This document shows positions 16,441 to 28,253 of a stretch of DNA of 64,000 nucleotides, one piece after another. The position numbers and the translations under genes are program-made. The stretch is from NCBI GenBank assembly GCA_029558905.1, contig JAKQCX010000012.1:36255-100254 (forward strand). Reading direction: 5' to 3'. How positions within the stretch are numbered: the stretch's first letter is position 1; every line of letters starts with the position of its first letter. A model generated the notes under the pieces. The model did no database searches and had not been told where the DNA came from. It saw nothing but the letters and a program-made list of their open reading frames with translations. The stretch comes from Pseudomonadota bacterium (lineage in GTDB: Bacteria > Pseudomonadota > Gammaproteobacteria > Burkholderiales > Thiobacillaceae).

Positions 16441-17739
16441 TCAGTCCAGGAGCCGCCGGACCACGCTGGCCATCAGCCTCATCTCTTCCTCCTCGACCAC
16501 ATAGGGCGGCATGAAGTACACCGTGTTGCCGATGGGGCGGAGGAACAGGCCCATTTCCAGGGCGCGCCGGTGGAAGTCCATGCCGAAGCCGGGGGCGGCA
16601 TCCCGCACGTCGAAGGCCCAGATCATGCCCAGACTGCGAAAATGTTCGACGCGGGGATGGGCCGCCAGCGGGGCCAGCAGCCCGGTGAAGCGGGCGGCCT
16701 TGGCGCGGTTGGTCCGGATCACATCGTCGGCTTCGAAGATGTCCAGCACCGCCAGGGCGGCGCGGCAGGCCAGGGGGTTGCCGGTGTAGGAGTGGGAGTG
16801 CAGGAAGCCGCGGGCGGTGGCGTCGTCGTAGAACGCGGCATAGATGTCGTCCGTGGTGAGCACGCAGGACAGGGGCAGGTAGCCGCCGGTGAGGCCCTTG
16901 GACAGGCAGAGGAAGTCGGGCCGCACCCCCGCCTGCTCGCAGGCGAACAGGGTGCCGGTGCGGCCGAAACCCACGGCGATCTCGTCGGCGATGAGGTGCA
17001 CCCGGTGGCGGTCGCACATCTCCCGCGCGCAGGACAGGTAGATGGGGTGGTACATGGCCATGCCGGCGGCGCCCTGGACCAGGGGCTCCAGGATGAGGGC
17101 GGCGGTGGCATGGGCGTGCTCCGCCAGCCAGGACTCCAGGCTGGCGGCGGCGCGCAGGGCGCGGGCCTCGGCGCTCTCCCCGGGCGCGGCCAGGCGGGCG
17201 TCCGGACTCATGGCCTGGTGGGTATGACGCAGCAGGGTGGCATAGGTGTGCTTGAACAGGGCCACATCGGTCACCGACAGAGCCCCCAGGGTCTCGCCGT
17301 GGTAGCCGTTTTGCAGGCTGACGAAGCCGGTCTTTTCCGGCCGGCCCGCGTTGCGCCAGTAATGGAAGCTCATCTTCAGGGCGATCTCCGTGGCGCTGGC
17401 GCCGTCGGAGCCGTAAAAGGCGTGGGACAAGCCGGTGAGCAGGGCCAGGCGCTCCGACAGCTCCACCACCGGGGCGTGGGTGCAGCCCGCCAGGATGACA
17501 TGCTCTATCCTGGCGAGCTGGTCGGTGATGGCCGCGCTGATGCGGGGATGGGCGTGGCCGAACAGGTTGACCCACCAGGAGGCGATGCAGTCCAGGTAGC
17601 GCCGGCCGTCGTAGTCGATGAGCCATGGGCCTTCCCCGCGGGCGATGGGCAGGGGCGGGACCTGCTCCAGATGCTTCATCTGGGTGCAGGGGTGCCAGAG
17701 GGCGGCGCGGGTGCGGTCCTGCCAGTCGGCGTTGGTCAT
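16441..17739 (-). CDS. bioA: BioA, adenosylmethionine-8-amino-7-oxononanoate aminotransferase
   Basis: PLP enzyme of biotin synthesis: transfers the amino group of SAM to KAPA, giving DAPA. The BioA-specific start HPCTQMKHLE is present, then SWWVNLFGHAHP, YGSDGASATEIALKM, and the PLP-lysine region LCLSKGLTGGYLPLS. Length 432 aa matches the family. It begins 19 bp after the stop of an orphan parA in the glmU-glmS-parA-bioA operon. Other bio genes are absent from this window, so the pathway is dispersed. Confidence 0.93.
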   Translation of the reverse strand: MTNADWQDRTRAALWHPCTQMKHLEQVPPLPIARGEGPWLIDYDGRRYLDCIASWWVNLFGHAHPRISAAITDQLARIEHVILAGCTHAPVVELSERLALLTGLSHAFYGSDGASATEIALKMSFHYWRNAGRPEKTGFVSLQNGYHGETLGALSVTDVALFKHTYATLLRHTHQAMSPDARLAAPGESAEARALRAAASLESWLAEHAHATAALILEPLVQGAAGMAMYHPIYLSCAREMCDRHRVHLIADEIAVGFGRTGTLFACEQAGVRPDFLCLSKGLTGGYLPLSCVLTTDDIYAAFYDDATARGFLHSHSYTGNPLACRAALAVLDIFEADDVIRTNRAKAARFTGLLAPLAAHPRVEHFRSLGMIWAFDVRDAAPGFGMDFHRRALEMGLFLRPIGNTVYFMPPYVVEEEEMRLMASVVRRLLD

Positions 17740-17758
17740 GCCCCTGGAGTTTCCGCGT

Positions 17759-18523
17759 TTACTGGAAGAACCCCTTGGACAGCAGTTCCATGGTCAGCAG
17801 GCGGTAGTCGTGCGCCCCGGCCGACTCCGTGGCGTAGGTGAAGATGTCCAGGCCATGCGCCGGGCTCTCGGCCAGGGCGGGATCGTCGGTGACGCGGCTC
17901 TCGCACAGGCGCAAGCCGTAGCGCTGCTTCAGGCTCGCCAGGGCCTCCCGGCATTGTGGCCTGCCCTCGTCGAAGCGGGTGAGCACCACGGCGCGCTCGA
18001 TACGGCGCTTGAGCGGCCCTTCCAGCACGTTGAGGGCCAGGTCCAGGCGGTTGAGGCCCTGGATGGACAGATAGTCGGCAGTGACGGGGATGAGCACCCG
18101 GTCGGCCGCCACCAGGGCGTTGAGGGACAGTACCCCCAGTGAGGGGGCGCAGTCGATGAGCACCGGGCCTTCCGCGCGCGCGGCGGATTCCGCCAGACCC
18201 TTTTTCAACAGACCCGCCACCCCGGCAGTGGAACCCAGCAGGGCGTCCACCTTGGACAGGTCCGCATGCCCGGGCAGCAGCCGCATGCCGCCGGACAGAT
18301 GGCGCACCAGGCGGTCCAGGGGGACCTGTTCGCGAAAAAACGCGGCCGTCGTGACGCCCGCCGGCAGATGCCGCACGCCCAGGGCCAAGCTCACATGGGC
18401 CTGGGGATCCAGGTCCACCACCAGGGGCCTGCGCTCCAGCAGGGCCAGGGAGGCGGCCACATTGAGGCAGGTGGTGGTCTTGCCCACCCCGCCCTTCTGG
18501 TTGAACACCGCGATGACTGCCAT
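17759..18523 (-). CDS. Orphan ParA/Soj-family ATPase
   Basis: Deviant Walker A P-loop ATPase (254 aa): FNQKGGVGKTTTCLN at residues 7-21, switch region VVDLDPQAHVSLALG, and VLIDCAPSLGVLSLNAL. This is the Soj/ParA fold that forms ATP-dependent dimers on DNA or membranes. Unlike the ParA at 31801-32568 it has no ParB gene beside it and lies between glmS (2 bp upstream) and bioA (19 bp downstream). Positioning of some cell component is possible; the cargo is unknown. Not MinD, as no amphipathic C-terminal membrane helix is evident. Confidence 0.8.
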   Translation of the reverse strand: MAVIAVFNQKGGVGKTTTCLNVAASLALLERRPLVVDLDPQAHVSLALGVRHLPAGVTTAAFFREQVPLDRLVRHLSGGMRLLPGHADLSKVDALLGSTAGVAGLLKKGLAESAARAEGPVLIDCAPSLGVLSLNALVAADRVLIPVTADYLSIQGLNRLDLALNVLEGPLKRRIERAVVLTRFDEGRPQCREALASLKQRYGLRLCESRVTDDPALAESPAHGLDIFTYATESAGAHDYRLLTMELLSKGFFQ

Positions 18524-18525
18524 GC

Positions 18526-20352
18526 CTACTCCACGGTGACGGACTTGGCGAGGTTGCGCGGCTGGTCCACATCCGTGCCCTTGAGCACGGCCACGTGGTA
18601 GGCCAGCAGCTGCAGGGGCACGCTGTAGACGATGGGCGCGGTGCCGGGGTGGATGTCCGCCAGGGTGAGGTTCTGATAGTGGTCCAGCCCGATTCTCACG
18701 TTGTGGTCGGAAAACAGGAACAGCTCGCCGCCGCGCGCGCGCACCTCCTGCAGGTTGGACAGCACCTTCTCCAGCAGGGGATCGTCGGGCAGGGCGCAGA
18801 CCACAGGCATGCTGGCATCCACCAGGGCCAGGGGGCCGTGCTTGAGCTCGCCCGCCGGGTAGGCCTCGGCGTGGATGTAGGAGATCTCCTTCAGCTTCAG
18901 GGCGCCCTCCAGGGCGATGGGATAGAAGGCTCCCCGGCCCAGGAACAGGGCATGCTGCTTGTCACCGAAGGCCTCGGCCATGCCCCGTATGGCGTTGGAC
19001 AGCTCCAGCACCACTTCCACCTGACGGGGCAGGGCCTGCAGTTCCTCCACCAGGCGGGTCTCCTGCTCCGGTGTCATGCCCCGGCGCCGCGCCAGAGCCA
19101 GCACCAGCAGGCGCAGGGCGGTGAGCTGGGTGGTGAAGGCCTTGGTGGAGGCCACGCCGATCTCCGGGCCGGCGCGCGTCATGAGGGCCACGTCGGATTC
19201 GCGCGTGAGCGAGGACTCGGGCACGTTGCAGATGGTCATGCTGCCCACATAGCCCGCCTGCCCGGCGCCACGCAGGGCGGCCAGGGTGTCGGCAGTCTCG
19301 CCGGACTGGGAAATGGACAGGAACAGGGTGCCGGGCGGTACCACCACCCTGCGGTAACGGTATTCGCTGGCCACCTCCACGTGGCAGGGCACACCCACTT
19401 CCTCCAGCCAGTACCTGGCCACCAGACCGGCGTGGTAACTGGTGCCGCAGGCGATGATGTGCACCCCCCGGGTGGCGTTGAACAGTTCCTGGGCCTTGTG
19501 GCCGAAACTCTCCTCCAGCAGGCGGCCCTTGTGGATGCGGCCTTCCAGGGTCTCGGCGATGACGGCGGGCTGCTCGAAGATCTCCTTGAGCATGTAGTGG
19601 GCATAGGGCCCCTTGTCCGCCGTGGCGGCGGACAGCTGGGAGATGCGTTCCGGTCGGGTCACCGGGTTGCCTTCCAGGTCGAACACGCGGATGCCGTCAC
19701 GGGTGATCTCGGCGGTGTCGCCCTCCTCCAGAAAGACGAAGCGGTTGGTGACGGGCAGCAGGGCGAAGACGTCGGAGGCAAGGAAGTTCTCCCCCTGGCC
19801 CAGACCGATCACCAGGGGGCTGCCGGCGCGTGCCACCACCAGCCGGTCCGCGTCCTCCGGCGTGGCCACCGCCAGTCCGTAGGCTCCCACCAGGCGCTGC
19901 GCCGCGTCCTGCACGGCCTCCAGCAGGTCCGGCGTGGTCTCCAGGATGTGCGCCAGCAGGTGGGCGATGACCTCGGTATCGGTCTCGGAGCTGAAGGAAT
20001 AGCCGCGCTCGGTGAGTTCGGCGCGCAGCTCGGCGTGATTCTCGATGATGCCGTTATGCACCACCGCCACCTTCTCGCCACTCATGTGCGGGTGGGCGTT
20101 GCGCTCCGCCGGCATGCCGTGCGTGGCCCAGCGCGTGTGGGCGATGCCCAGGTTCCCTGGCGCGGGGCTGCGCTCGGCCATCTCCTTCAGGCGTGCCACC
20201 TTGCCCACGGAACGGATGCGGCGCATGGCGCCATCCTCGCCCCGCACCGCCAGACCGGCGGAGTCGTAGCCGCGATATTCCAGACGTTGCAGGCCCTCCA
20301 GCAGGATGGGGACCACGTTGCGATGGGCGATGGCGCCGACGATGCCGCACAT
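18526..20352 (-). CDS. glmS: GlmS, glutamine-fructose-6-phosphate aminotransferase
   Basis: Makes glucosamine-6-phosphate from fructose-6-phosphate and glutamine, the entry to UDP-GlcNAc and hence peptidoglycan and LPS. It starts MCGIVGAIAHRNV, Cys2 being the glutaminase nucleophile. LEYRGYDSAG and HTRWATHG are in the amidotransferase domain; two SIS isomerase domains follow (SQSGETADTLAAL; HAEAYPAGELKHGPLAL). It ends DQPRNLAKSVTVE, canonical. Length is 608 aa. It starts 15 bp after glmU. No glmS ribozyme is seen, as expected outside Firmicutes. Confidence 0.97.
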   Translation of the reverse strand: MCGIVGAIAHRNVVPILLEGLQRLEYRGYDSAGLAVRGEDGAMRRIRSVGKVARLKEMAERSPAPGNLGIAHTRWATHGMPAERNAHPHMSGEKVAVVHNGIIENHAELRAELTERGYSFSSETDTEVIAHLLAHILETTPDLLEAVQDAAQRLVGAYGLAVATPEDADRLVVARAGSPLVIGLGQGENFLASDVFALLPVTNRFVFLEEGDTAEITRDGIRVFDLEGNPVTRPERISQLSAATADKGPYAHYMLKEIFEQPAVIAETLEGRIHKGRLLEESFGHKAQELFNATRGVHIIACGTSYHAGLVARYWLEEVGVPCHVEVASEYRYRRVVVPPGTLFLSISQSGETADTLAALRGAGQAGYVGSMTICNVPESSLTRESDVALMTRAGPEIGVASTKAFTTQLTALRLLVLALARRRGMTPEQETRLVEELQALPRQVEVVLELSNAIRGMAEAFGDKQHALFLGRGAFYPIALEGALKLKEISYIHAEAYPAGELKHGPLALVDASMPVVCALPDDPLLEKVLSNLQEVRARGGELFLFSDHNVRIGLDHYQNLTLADIHPGTAPIVYSVPLQLLAYHVAVLKGTDVDQPRNLAKSVTVE

Positions 20353-20367
20353 GAGCGAACTCCTCCG

Positions 20368-21735
20368 TTATTTCTTCTTCACCGGCCGCTGCCAGCCGCT
20401 CAGGGTGAGCTGCTTCACCCGCGAGAGGGTGAGTTCGCCCGCCGGTGCGTCCCGGGTAAGGGTGGTGCCCGCCCCCAGGGTGGCGCCCCGGCCCACGGTC
20501 ACCGGCGCCACCAGCTGGGTGTCGGAACCGATGAAGACCTCATCCTCGATGGTGGTGCGGTGCTTGTTGGCGCCATCGTAGTTGCAGGTGATGGTGCCGG
20601 CACCGATGTTCACCTTGCGTCCCACCGTGGCGTCGCCGACGTAGGACAGGTGGTTGATCTTGCTGTTGCAGCCCACCTGGGCGTTCTTCAGTTCGACGAA
20701 GTTGCCCACGTGCACTTCTTCCGCCAGCTCGGTGCCGGGGCGGATGCGGGCATAGGGGCCGATGCTCGCCCGCGCGCCCAGGCGGGCGGATTCGATGTGG
20801 CAGAAGGGCTGGACCACCACGCCCGGGCCCAGCTCCACATCCCGTAGCACGCAGTTGGCACCCACTTTCGCACCATCCCCCAGGACCACACGACCCTCGA
20901 ACACGCAGTTGACGTCGATGCTGACGTCGCGGCCGCACTCGATGTGGCCGCGCACATCCAGACGCGCCGGGTCCGCCAGGGTCACACCGGCCTCCATCAG
21001 GCCGCGCGCCACCTCGCGCTGATGGATGCGTTCCAGCTCCGCCAGCTGGGCCTTGCTGTTCACCCCCAGCACCTCCCAGGCATGCGCGGGTGCATGCGTC
21101 TCCACCACCACGCCATCGGCCACCGCCATGGCGATGATGTCGGTGAGGTAGTACTCGCCCTGGGCGTTGTCGTTCTTCAGGCCCTGGATCCAGGCCTTCA
21201 GACGGGCCGTGGGCAGGGCCAGGATGCCGGTGTTGACCTCGCGGATGGCGCGTTCGGCATCGTCCGCGTCCTTGTGCTCGACGATGCGGATGACCTGGCC
21301 GTCCACGCGCACGATGCGGCCATAGCCCGCCGGGTCATCCAGATCCACGCTGAGCAGCCCCACACGGCCGGCCCGGGCCGCGCCCACCAGGGGCTCCAGG
21401 GTGGACGGCCGGATCAGGGGCACATCGCCATAGAGCACCAGGGTCACGCCCGCGTCCACGAGCCACGGCAGGGCCTGACCCACGGCATGGCCGGTACCCA
21501 GCTGCTCGGCCTGGAGCACGAAGCTCAGGTCCTCGGCGGCCATGGCCTGGGGCACGGCCTCGCCGCCAAAGCCATAGACCACGCAGATGCGTGCCGGTCC
21601 CAGGGTCTTGGCGGTATGCACCACATGGGTGAGCAGGGGCTTGCCGGCCAGGGGGTGCAGGACCTTGGGCAGGTCGGAGCGCATGCGCGTGCCCTTGCCG
21701 GCGGCGAGGATGAGAATGTCCAGGGATGGGGCCAT
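20368..21735 (-). CDS. glmU: GlmU, bifunctional GlcN-1-P acetyltransferase / GlcNAc-1-P uridyltransferase
   Basis: Catalyses the last two steps to UDP-GlcNAc. The N-terminal pyrophosphorylase domain has [18 protein letters not shown]; the C-terminal left-handed beta-helix has hexapeptide repeats with [11 protein letters not shown] and [14 protein letters not shown]. Length 455 aa is standard. The start at [10 protein letters not shown] was chosen; the frame extends 50 codons further upstream without homology. Together with glmS it forms a cell-wall precursor unit, and orphan parA and bioA follow in the same direction. Confidence 0.96.
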   Translation of the reverse strand: MAPSLDILILAAGKGTRMRSDLPKVLHPLAGKPLLTHVVHTAKTLGPARICVVYGFGGEAVPQAMAAEDLSFVLQAEQLGTGHAVGQALPWLVDAGVTLVLYGDVPLIRPSTLEPLVGAARAGRVGLLSVDLDDPAGYGRIVRVDGQVIRIVEHKDADDAERAIREVNTGILALPTARLKAWIQGLKNDNAQGEYYLTDIIAMAVADGVVVETHAPAHAWEVLGVNSKAQLAELERIHQREVARGLMEAGVTLADPARLDVRGHIECGRDVSIDVNCVFEGRVVLGDGAKVGANCVLRDVELGPGVVVQPFCHIESARLGARASIGPYARIRPGTELAEEVHVGNFVELKNAQVGCNSKINHLSYVGDATVGRKVNIGAGTITCNYDGANKHRTTIEDEVFIGSDTQLVAPVTVGRGATLGAGTTLTRDAPAGELTLSRVKQLTLSGWQRPVKKK

Positions 21736-21936
21736 GATGGGTCGGGTTGAAGCCACGTTATCGAATCGGATCCTGCCAAAGGCGGCCAAGTATAGCGTCA
21801 CGCGCGGTCCGTAAAGGCAGCCCGGAACGCGCGTCTGTCCGGCACCGGGGCCAGGCCGGCCAGCGTGCCGCCTGCTTATCGGCACTCGACCCGCCCGGCT
21901 TAAATGCCGCGGCGATCGTGCGCGCGGTTGCCGGGC

Positions 21937-22302
21937 TCAGGCCCTCCCTTGTTCCAGGCCGTGGCGGAAATTGGCCAAGAAGGTGGCGATGGACTCGATG
22001 AATTCCGGGTCACCCCGGGCCACGTTGATGCTGGCATGCAGGGTGGTCTCGCCGTTGCGCGTGGTCACCGTCCATTGCAGGGCATTGGGACACGAGAGCA
22101 GTTCATAACGCACGCCGTTGCGTACCGCCGTGCAGCGCGCATCGAACAGCCCCCACACGCAGCTGATCTCGCCCCGCTCGGCATCGCCCACGGCGTCCAC
22201 CTCATGGACATCGGCGCACAGGGCCGGCAGACGCGCCAGCGTACAGCGTGCCCGCAGCTCCGCTTCCGGGATCGCAGGGGTGATGACATGCAGCCATTCC
22301 AT
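21937..22302 (-). CDS. Small protein of unknown function
   Basis: Not recognised. A 121-residue soluble protein with no signal peptide or membrane segment. It begins MEWLHVITPAIPEAELRARC; four cysteines are scattered through the first two thirds (including SCVWGLFDARC), and the C-terminal half reads like a beta-strand-rich region ending in a helix (FIESIATFLANFRHGLEQG). Codon usage matches its neighbours, which supports a real gene. It lies between glmU and an NSS-type transporter gene (40 bp past the transporter stop) and runs in the same direction. Function unknown. Confidence 0.6.
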   Translation of the reverse strand: MEWLHVITPAIPEAELRARCTLARLPALCADVHEVDAVGDAERGEISCVWGLFDARCTAVRNGVRYELLSCPNALQWTVTTRNGETTLHASINVARGDPEFIESIATFLANFRHGLEQGRA

Positions 22303-22342
22303 GGGTCCACCTCGCGCATTACGCCCTGGGATGACCCGGCGT

Positions 22343-23683
22343 TTACAGATTGCTCCAGAACACGAACACCACCCCCAGGGGCGCGATGAAGCGCGCCACC
22401 AGCAGCCAAAGCGCGAAACCCGGCCGGCCCAGACCCAGTTCGGCCCGCACGCCCCGCTGGTCCAGCTTCCATGCGACGAATACGATGGCCCCCAGGCCTG
22501 CCAGCGGCAACATGAGCTTGCTGGTGACGTAATCCAGCAGGTCGAAGATGTTGAGGTCGAAGAGCCTGACCCCGCTCCACAGGCTGAAGGACAGCAGGGC
22601 GGCGATGCCCAGAGCCCAGCTGCCCAGACCTGCCGTCACGGTGGCGGTGGCCCGTCCCAGGGGGGTGCGTTCCTCGAGCAGTTCCACCACGGGTTCCAGC
22701 AGGGAGATGGACGAGGTCAGGGCGGCGAAGCCGAGCAGCAGGAAGAACAGGGTGCCGACCGGCACGCCACCCGCCATGTGCCCGAAGGCCAGGGGCAGGG
22801 TGACGAACACCAGGCCTGGGCCGGAAGCAGGATCCAGGCCGTGCGCGAAGACGATGGGGAAGATGGCCATGCCGGCGCATAGGGCAAACAGGGTGTCCAG
22901 GAACACCACCGTGCGCGCGGTGCGCAACAGGTCCACTTCACGGCCCAGGTAGGAACCGTAGGCCATCATGACGCCCATGCCCAGAGACAGAGTGAAAAAG
23001 GCGTGCCCCAGCGCGGCCAGCAGCACCTGGGCATCCAGGCGGCTCCAGTCCGGGGCAAAGAGGAAGCGCAGACCTGCCAGGAAGCTGCCCGTGCTCATGC
23101 CATAGCCCACCAGCACCAGGAGGATCAGGGCCAGTGCCGGCATCATCAGCCGGCTGGCGCGTTCGATGCCCGTGGACACACCCAAGGCCACCACACCCAC
23201 AGTAAGGGCCATGAAGAGGGTGTGCCAGCGCAGCAGGTCCATGGGCCGGGCGAGGAAACGCTCAAAGTCACCGGCGATGGCCAGCTTGTCCAGGCCGTCG
23301 AAGCCCCCCAGCGCAGCCTTGCCGATGTACGCCAGAGCCCAGCCGCCGATCACCGAATAGAAGGACAGGATGAGAAAGGCGGCCAGCACCCCCATGCCTC
23401 CCACCAGGGCCCACTGGCGGCCATGGCCGTGCTGACGGGCCAGCCGCGCCATGGTGTGGACGGGATTGCGCTGACCACGCCGTCCCAGCATCCATTCCGC
23501 CACCAGAATGGGCACGCCGATGAAGGTGACGCACAGCAGATACACCAGCACGAAGGCCGCACCCCCGCTCTGGCCCGTCATGTAGGGAAATTTCCAGATG
23601 TTGCCCAGGCCCACGGCGGAACCGGTGGCCGCCAGGACAAAACCCAGGCGCGAGGACCAGTGGCCGTGGAATTTCCGACTCAT
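22343..23683 (-). CDS. Sodium-dependent transporter, neurotransmitter:sodium symporter (NSS/LeuT) family
   Basis: Predicted inner-membrane Na+-coupled amino acid symporter (446 aa). The diagnostic first helix is present: WSSRLGFVLAATGSAVGLGNIWKFPY, in which the unwound GNIWKFPY segment binds Na+ and substrate. Eleven to twelve hydrophobic helices follow. FFTLSLGMGVMMAYGSYL corresponds to helix 6, the other half of the binding site. Start MSRKFHGHWS was chosen; the longer open frame runs into the atpC region. Substrate cannot be told from sequence. Confidence 0.9.
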   Translation of the reverse strand: MSRKFHGHWSSRLGFVLAATGSAVGLGNIWKFPYMTGQSGGAAFVLVYLLCVTFIGVPILVAEWMLGRRGQRNPVHTMARLARQHGHGRQWALVGGMGVLAAFLILSFYSVIGGWALAYIGKAALGGFDGLDKLAIAGDFERFLARPMDLLRWHTLFMALTVGVVALGVSTGIERASRLMMPALALILLVLVGYGMSTGSFLAGLRFLFAPDWSRLDAQVLLAALGHAFFTLSLGMGVMMAYGSYLGREVDLLRTARTVVFLDTLFALCAGMAIFPIVFAHGLDPASGPGLVFVTLPLAFGHMAGGVPVGTLFFLLLGFAALTSSISLLEPVVELLEERTPLGRATATVTAGLGSWALGIAALLSFSLWSGVRLFDLNIFDLLDYVTSKLMLPLAGLGAIVFVAWKLDQRGVRAELGLGRPGFALWLLVARFIAPLGVVFVFWSNL

Positions 23684-23813
23684 GCCGGGCTGGCCCCGCG
23701 TGCCTCGGGGCGGTGCCCACGCCGGCACCGAGGGCGCAGACGCCCGCGCATGGCTTGCGGGGTGGTCCGTGGCGGCATGCGGCCGGTCCTTCCGCCCGAA
23801 CCCGTGGCGGGTC

Positions 23814-24239
23814 TCAGTGCTTGATCTTGCGCAGCTTCTGGATGGTGGCCAGCTGGGCCACGGCCTCGGCCAGTTCGGCCTGCGCGCGCGCGTAGTCCAG
23901 GGAGGCGCCGCGGTTTTGCATGGCCTCCTCGGCCAGGCGCTTGGCCTCCAGGGCGCGGGCCTCGTCCAGGTCGGCACCACGAATGGCGCTATCGGACAGG
24001 ATGGTGACGATGCCCGGCTGCACCTCCAGCAAGCCGCTGGAGACATAGATCACGTCCTCCTCGCCCTTGTCCGGGGACTTGATGCGCACGGAGCCGGGCT
24101 TCAGGCGGGTGAGCAGCGGGGTGTGGCGGGGATAGATACCCACCTCGCCCATCTCCGCCGGCACGATCACATACTCCGCCAGGCCGGAATAGATGGCGGC
24201 CTCGGCACTGACGATATCGACATGAATGGTCATTGCCAT
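23814..24239 (-). CDS. atpC: ATP synthase F1 subunit epsilon
   Basis: Regulatory central-stalk subunit (141 aa) that couples rotation and can inhibit ATP hydrolysis. The N-terminal beta sandwich has [17 protein letters not shown] and [20 protein letters not shown]; the C-terminal helical hairpin is present ([14 protein letters not shown]...[15 protein letters not shown]). The start MAMTIHV follows CAGGAAATTTGAC on the minus strand. Last gene of the atp operon. Confidence 0.96.
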   Translation of the reverse strand: MAMTIHVDIVSAEAAIYSGLAEYVIVPAEMGEVGIYPRHTPLLTRLKPGSVRIKSPDKGEEDVIYVSSGLLEVQPGIVTILSDSAIRGADLDEARALEAKRLAEEAMQNRGASLDYARAQAELAEAVAQLATIQKLRKIKH

Positions 24240-24335
24240 GTCAAATTTCCTGAAAGGGGGGAAGAGGCGAGGTGGAAAGACTGGTGGGCGTCCCGCTCTC
24301 CACCCCATGCCCCGCGCTGCGCATGCCTCACGGAT

Positions 24336-25724
<1,389 letters not shown>

Positions 25725-25759
25725 CTAATTTCCTGAAAGCGAATGCGGTACCTGGAGAC

Positions 25760-26626
25760 TCATACGGCGGCGGCGCCGGCGACGATCTCGCTGATTTCCT
25801 GGGTGATGGCGGCCTGACGGGTCTTGTTGTAGACCAGCTTGAGCTCGTCGATCACGCTCTTGGCGTTGTCGGATGCGGCCTTCATGGCCACCATGCGGGC
25901 GGACTGCTCACAAGCCATGTTCTCGGTCACGGCCTGATAGATCAGCGCCTCGATGTAGCGCACCATGAGGCCGTCCACCACGCCCCTGGCCTCAGGCTCG
26001 TAGATGTAGTCCCAGTGGTGTTCGGCCTTTTCCTCCGCCTCTTCCGCCGACAGGGGTACCAGCTGCTTGAAGGAGGGCTCCTGTTTCATGGTGGAGACGA
26101 AGCGGCTGTAGATCAGATACAGGGCATCGATGCGGCCTTCCTTGTAGGCGTCCAGCATGACCTGCACCGGGCCGATGAGACGCTCCATCTGGGGCGTGTC
26201 TCCCAGGCCGGTGACCTGCGCGGCCACATTGCCCCCGAGGCGCTGGATGAAGCCCAGGCCCTTGTTGCCCACCGCGCAGACATCCACCTCCACCTGCTGC
26301 TCGTCCCAGGCCTTCATCCTGGCCAGCGCCACGCGCAGGGCATTGGTGTTCAGGCCGCCGCACAGACCCTTGTCGGTGGTCACCAGGATGACACCCACGC
26401 GCCGGATGCTGGCGCGGGGCACCACGAAGGGGTGGCGATACTCGGGGTGGGCCTGGCTGAAGTGGGCCGCCATGCGGGCGATCTTCTCGGCGTAGGGACG
26501 GGCGTGACGCATGCGCTCCTGGGCCTTGCGCATCTTGGCAGCGGCGACCATCTCCATGGCGCGGGTGATCTTGCGCGTGTTTTCCACGCTCTTGATCTTG
26601 GTGCGAATCTCTTTTCCGGCGGCCAT
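25760..26626 (-). CDS. atpG: ATP synthase F1 subunit gamma
   Basis: Rotor shaft subunit (288 aa). The N-terminal helix [20 protein letters not shown] with [13 protein letters not shown] and the C-terminal helix ending [20 protein letters not shown] are the conserved coiled-coil that turns inside the alpha3beta3 ring. [12 protein letters not shown] is also conserved. Start MAAGKEIR; the frame extends 30 codons into atpA and is rejected. It starts 13 bp after the atpA stop. Confidence 0.97.
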   Translation of the reverse strand: MAAGKEIRTKIKSVENTRKITRAMEMVAAAKMRKAQERMRHARPYAEKIARMAAHFSQAHPEYRHPFVVPRASIRRVGVILVTTDKGLCGGLNTNALRVALARMKAWDEQQVEVDVCAVGNKGLGFIQRLGGNVAAQVTGLGDTPQMERLIGPVQVMLDAYKEGRIDALYLIYSRFVSTMKQEPSFKQLVPLSAEEAEEKAEHHWDYIYEPEARGVVDGLMVRYIEALIYQAVTENMACEQSARMVAMKAASDNAKSVIDELKLVYNKTRQAAITQEISEIVAGAAAV

Positions 26627-26639
26627 CGTACAGTCCCGG

Positions 26640-28181
26640 TCAGTAGGCGGCGGAGGTCTTGAAATCCTCGATGGCGGCGGCCAGCTGCTTTTCGGACTCG
26701 CCGTCCAGGTCGCCACTGTTCAGGATGCGTTCCAGCAGGCCGCCATGCTGGGCCTTGATGTAGGACTGCAGGGCGGCCTCGAAGGCCAGGGCGCGCTTCA
26801 CCTCCACATCGTCCATGTAGCCCATGTTGACCGCGAACAGGGTCACGGCCATCTCCGCCACGTTCATCGGGGAGTACTGGAACTGCTTCATGAGTTCCGT
26901 GACCAGCTTGCCGCGATCCAGCTGCTTGCGCGTGGCCTCGTCCAGGTCGGAGGCGAACTGGGCAAAGGCCGCCAGCTCGCGGTACTGGGCCAGGGCCAGG
27001 CGGATGCCGCCGCCCAGCTTCTTGATGACCTTGGTCTGGGCCGCGCCGCCGACGCGGGACACGGACAGGCCGGCGTTGATGGCGGGACGGATGCCGGCGT
27101 TGAACAGGTCGGATTCCAGGAAGATCTGCCCGTCGGTGATGGAGATCACGTTGGTGGGCACGAAGGCGGACACGTCGCCGGCCTGGGTCTCGATGATGGG
27201 CAGGGCGGTGAGGGACCCGGTCTGGCCCTTGACGGCGCCGTTGGTCAGCTTCTCCACGTAGTCGGCGTTGACGCGGGCGGAGCGCTCCAGCAGGCGGGAG
27301 TGCAGGTAGAACACGTCGCCGGGGTAGGCTTCGCGGCCCGGGGGACGGCGCAACAGCAGGGAGATCTGGCGATAGGCCCAGGCCTGCTTGGTGAGGTCGT
27401 CATAGACGATGAGGGCATCGCGGCCGGTGTCGCGGAAGTACTCGCCCATGGCGCAGCCGGCGTAGGGGGCGATGAACTGCATGGCGGCCGGGTCGGAGGA
27501 GGTGGCGGCCACGACGATGGTGTGACCCATGGCGCCGTGCTCTTCCAGCTTGCGCACCACGTTGGCGATGGAGGAGGCCTTCTGGCCAACGGCCACGTAG
27601 ATGCACAGGATGCCCGTGCCCTTCTGGTTGATGATGGTGTCGATGGCCACCGCGGTCTTGCCGGTCTGGCGGTCGCCGATGATCAGCTCCCGCTGGCCGC
27701 GGCCGATGGGCACCATGGCATCCACGGACTTGAGGCCGGTCTGCATGGGCTGGGCCACGGACTGGCGGGCGATCACGCCGGGGGCGATCTTCTCGATGGG
27801 AGAGGTACCGGCGGCGCTGATGGGACCCTTGCCGTCGATGGCCTGGCCCAGGGCATTCACCACCCGCCCCAGCAGGCCTTCGCCCACGGGGACCTCCAGG
27901 ATGCGGCCGGTGCATTTGACCGTATCCCCCTCGGAGATGTGCTCGTATTCGCCCAGCACCACGGCACCCACGGAGTCGCGCTCCAGGTTCAGGGCCATGC
28001 CCATGGTGCCGCCGGGGAACTCCAGCATTTCGCCCTGCATCACGTCCGCCAGGCCGTGGATGCGGACGATGCCGTCGGTGACGGAGACCACGGTCCCCTG
28101 GGTGCGCAGCTCGGAGCCGGATTCCAGATTCTGGATGCGGTTCTTGATCAGCTCGCTGATTTCGGACGGGTTGAGTTGCAT
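26640..28181 (-). CDS. atpA: ATP synthase F1 subunit alpha
   Basis: Non-catalytic nucleotide-binding subunit (513 aa). It starts [16 protein letters not shown]; the P-loop is [13 protein letters not shown], followed by the Asp-ended strand [17 protein letters not shown] and the [22 protein letters not shown] loop. The C-terminus [16 protein letters not shown] ending ([12 protein letters not shown]) fits. It lies between atpH and atpG. Confidence 0.98.
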   Translation of the reverse strand: MQLNPSEISELIKNRIQNLESGSELRTQGTVVSVTDGIVRIHGLADVMQGEMLEFPGGTMGMALNLERDSVGAVVLGEYEHISEGDTVKCTGRILEVPVGEGLLGRVVNALGQAIDGKGPISAAGTSPIEKIAPGVIARQSVAQPMQTGLKSVDAMVPIGRGQRELIIGDRQTGKTAVAIDTIINQKGTGILCIYVAVGQKASSIANVVRKLEEHGAMGHTIVVAATSSDPAAMQFIAPYAGCAMGEYFRDTGRDALIVYDDLTKQAWAYRQISLLLRRPPGREAYPGDVFYLHSRLLERSARVNADYVEKLTNGAVKGQTGSLTALPIIETQAGDVSAFVPTNVISITDGQIFLESDLFNAGIRPAINAGLSVSRVGGAAQTKVIKKLGGGIRLALAQYRELAAFAQFASDLDEATRKQLDRGKLVTELMKQFQYSPMNVAEMAVTLFAVNMGYMDDVEVKRALAFEAALQSYIKAQHGGLLERILNSGDLDGESEKQLAAAIEDFKTSAAY

Positions 28182-28253
28182 GGCTACTCCGATTCTCTTT
28201 CAAGTCTCACGCCAGCCGGACCGGATGCCTATCCAGGACGGCGGCACGTCGCA

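Noticed and set aside
23711..23730. GGTGCC/GGCACC hairpin after the atp operon as terminator
   Set aside because: Stem of only 7 bp, no T tract on the minus strand.
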